Below, one piece after another: positions 5,392 through 5,504 of a stretch of DNA of 5,504 nucleotides (positions are counted from its first letter, which is position 1; the number at the start of each line of letters is the position of its first letter). The translations under genes and the position numbers were made by a program. Source of the DNA: Microcoleaceae cyanobacterium UBA11344. Its GTDB lineage: Bacteria; Cyanobacteriota; Cyanobacteriia; Cyanobacteriales; Microcoleaceae. Location: contig DMYK01000617.1 in NCBI GenBank assembly GCA_003483675.1, positions 1 to 5,504 on the forward strand, written 5' to 3'. The notes below the pieces were generated by a model that had not been told where the DNA came from, did not search any database, and was given only the letters and a program-made list of their open reading frames with translations.

Positions 5392-5450
5392 GGGGGATAG
5401 CCTGCTTACCTTGGGATGGCCGACCACTCAATAGCGCAGGAAGTGAATTC
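5354..5450 (+). ncRNA. Putative omega RNA (reRNA) scaffold
   Basis: Successive stems run from the end of tnpB into the flank. Stem 1 pairs 5354-5363 with 5367-5376 (10 bp, one G-U, 3-base loop) inside the last codons. Stem 2 pairs CCCTC 5380-5384 with GAGGG 5390-5394, across the stop codon. Stem 3 pairs CCTGC 5401-5405 with GCAGG 5436-5440 and encloses an inner stem, 5411-5419 with 5424-5431 (8 bp, one G-U, one bulged A). TnpB omega RNAs are known to overlap the 3' end of tnpB and run through the right end, with the guide supplied by the flank. The mature 5' end and the exact scaffold end (placed near GAATTC at 5445-5450) are inferred. Confidence 0.65.
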
Positions 5451-5456
5451 TGAATT

Positions 5457-5480
5457 TTAGCTAAAGATAGCTTTAGTTAA
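5457..5480 (+). repeat. Hairpin just past the omega RNA
   Basis: A 10-bp stem with one G-U (5457-5466 with 5471-5480) and the loop ATAG. The core is CTAAAG/CTTTAG. It is AT-rich and followed by GTTTGGGTAAGTTTT, so it is a weak terminator at best. It could be the right-end hairpin of the element or belong to the host flank. Confidence 0.5.
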
Positions 5481-5504
5481 GTTTGGGTAAGTTTTACGAA
5501 GCAG

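Larger units (their letters stand above)
4150..5450 (+). mobile_element. IS200/IS605-type element with tnpB only
   Basis: The unit consists of a left-end hairpin, a leader, an intact tnpB and a structured 3' RNA region. No Y1 transposase (tnpA) is seen, so the element would need one in trans. As usual for this family there are no terminal inverted repeats or target duplications to fix the ends. The left limit is set by the hairpin zone (the cleavage site may lie some bases further left) and the right limit by the end of the predicted RNA scaffold. Both are approximate, perhaps by tens of bases. A further hairpin at 5457-5480 could instead be the right-end structure. Confidence 0.7.

Overview
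The window looks like chromosomal DNA from a filamentous cyanobacterium, perhaps of the Oscillatoria/Microcoleus type (the genus is a guess). Evidence: three full copies of the HIP1 octamer GCGATCGC (103, 2482, 4074) plus many CGATCG cores, two runs of heptanucleotide tandem repeats typical of these genomes, a high-light-inducible protein (Hlip), and a DUF1815 protein, a family I know only from cyanobacteria.

Layout. 82-684 (+) is a small exported protein with a PPC domain. 685-940 has no gene but carries two copies of a 21-base palindrome. 941-2235 is read on the minus strand: sdhB, the iron-sulfur subunit of succinate dehydrogenase/fumarate reductase, is followed 86 bases later by a one-helix Hlip gene. 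Four TGGGAGT heptamers lie just ahead of the Hlip start codon, and a likely terminator follows the gene at 885-926. 2236-2555 is a divergent upstream region with a second heptamer run and a good radC promoter. radC (2556-3287, +) ends before a terminator-like hairpin. 3288-3604 also holds an 11-bp inverted repeat. The DUF1815 gene most likely starts at a GTG at 3605 and ends at 3949. 3950-4150 has no gene.

From about 4150 to about 5450 there is a compact mobile element of the IS200/IS605 type that carries only tnpB, with no tnpA in the window. A perfect 7-bp hairpin marks the probable left end. The RNA-guided nuclease gene is intact. At its 3' end, running across the stop codon, is a series of stems that I read as the omega RNA (reRNA) guide scaffold.

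Most genes here are unrelated housekeeping or hypothetical genes that do not form one pathway. The only clear functional unit is tnpB with its overlapping guide RNA. The observations most worth checking are that omega RNA structure, the extra cysteine in SdhB that suggests a [4Fe-4S] rather than a [3Fe-4S] third cluster, the heptamer run in the leader of the Hlip gene, and the re-assigned DUF1815 start. I see no CRISPR array, tRNA or rRNA.
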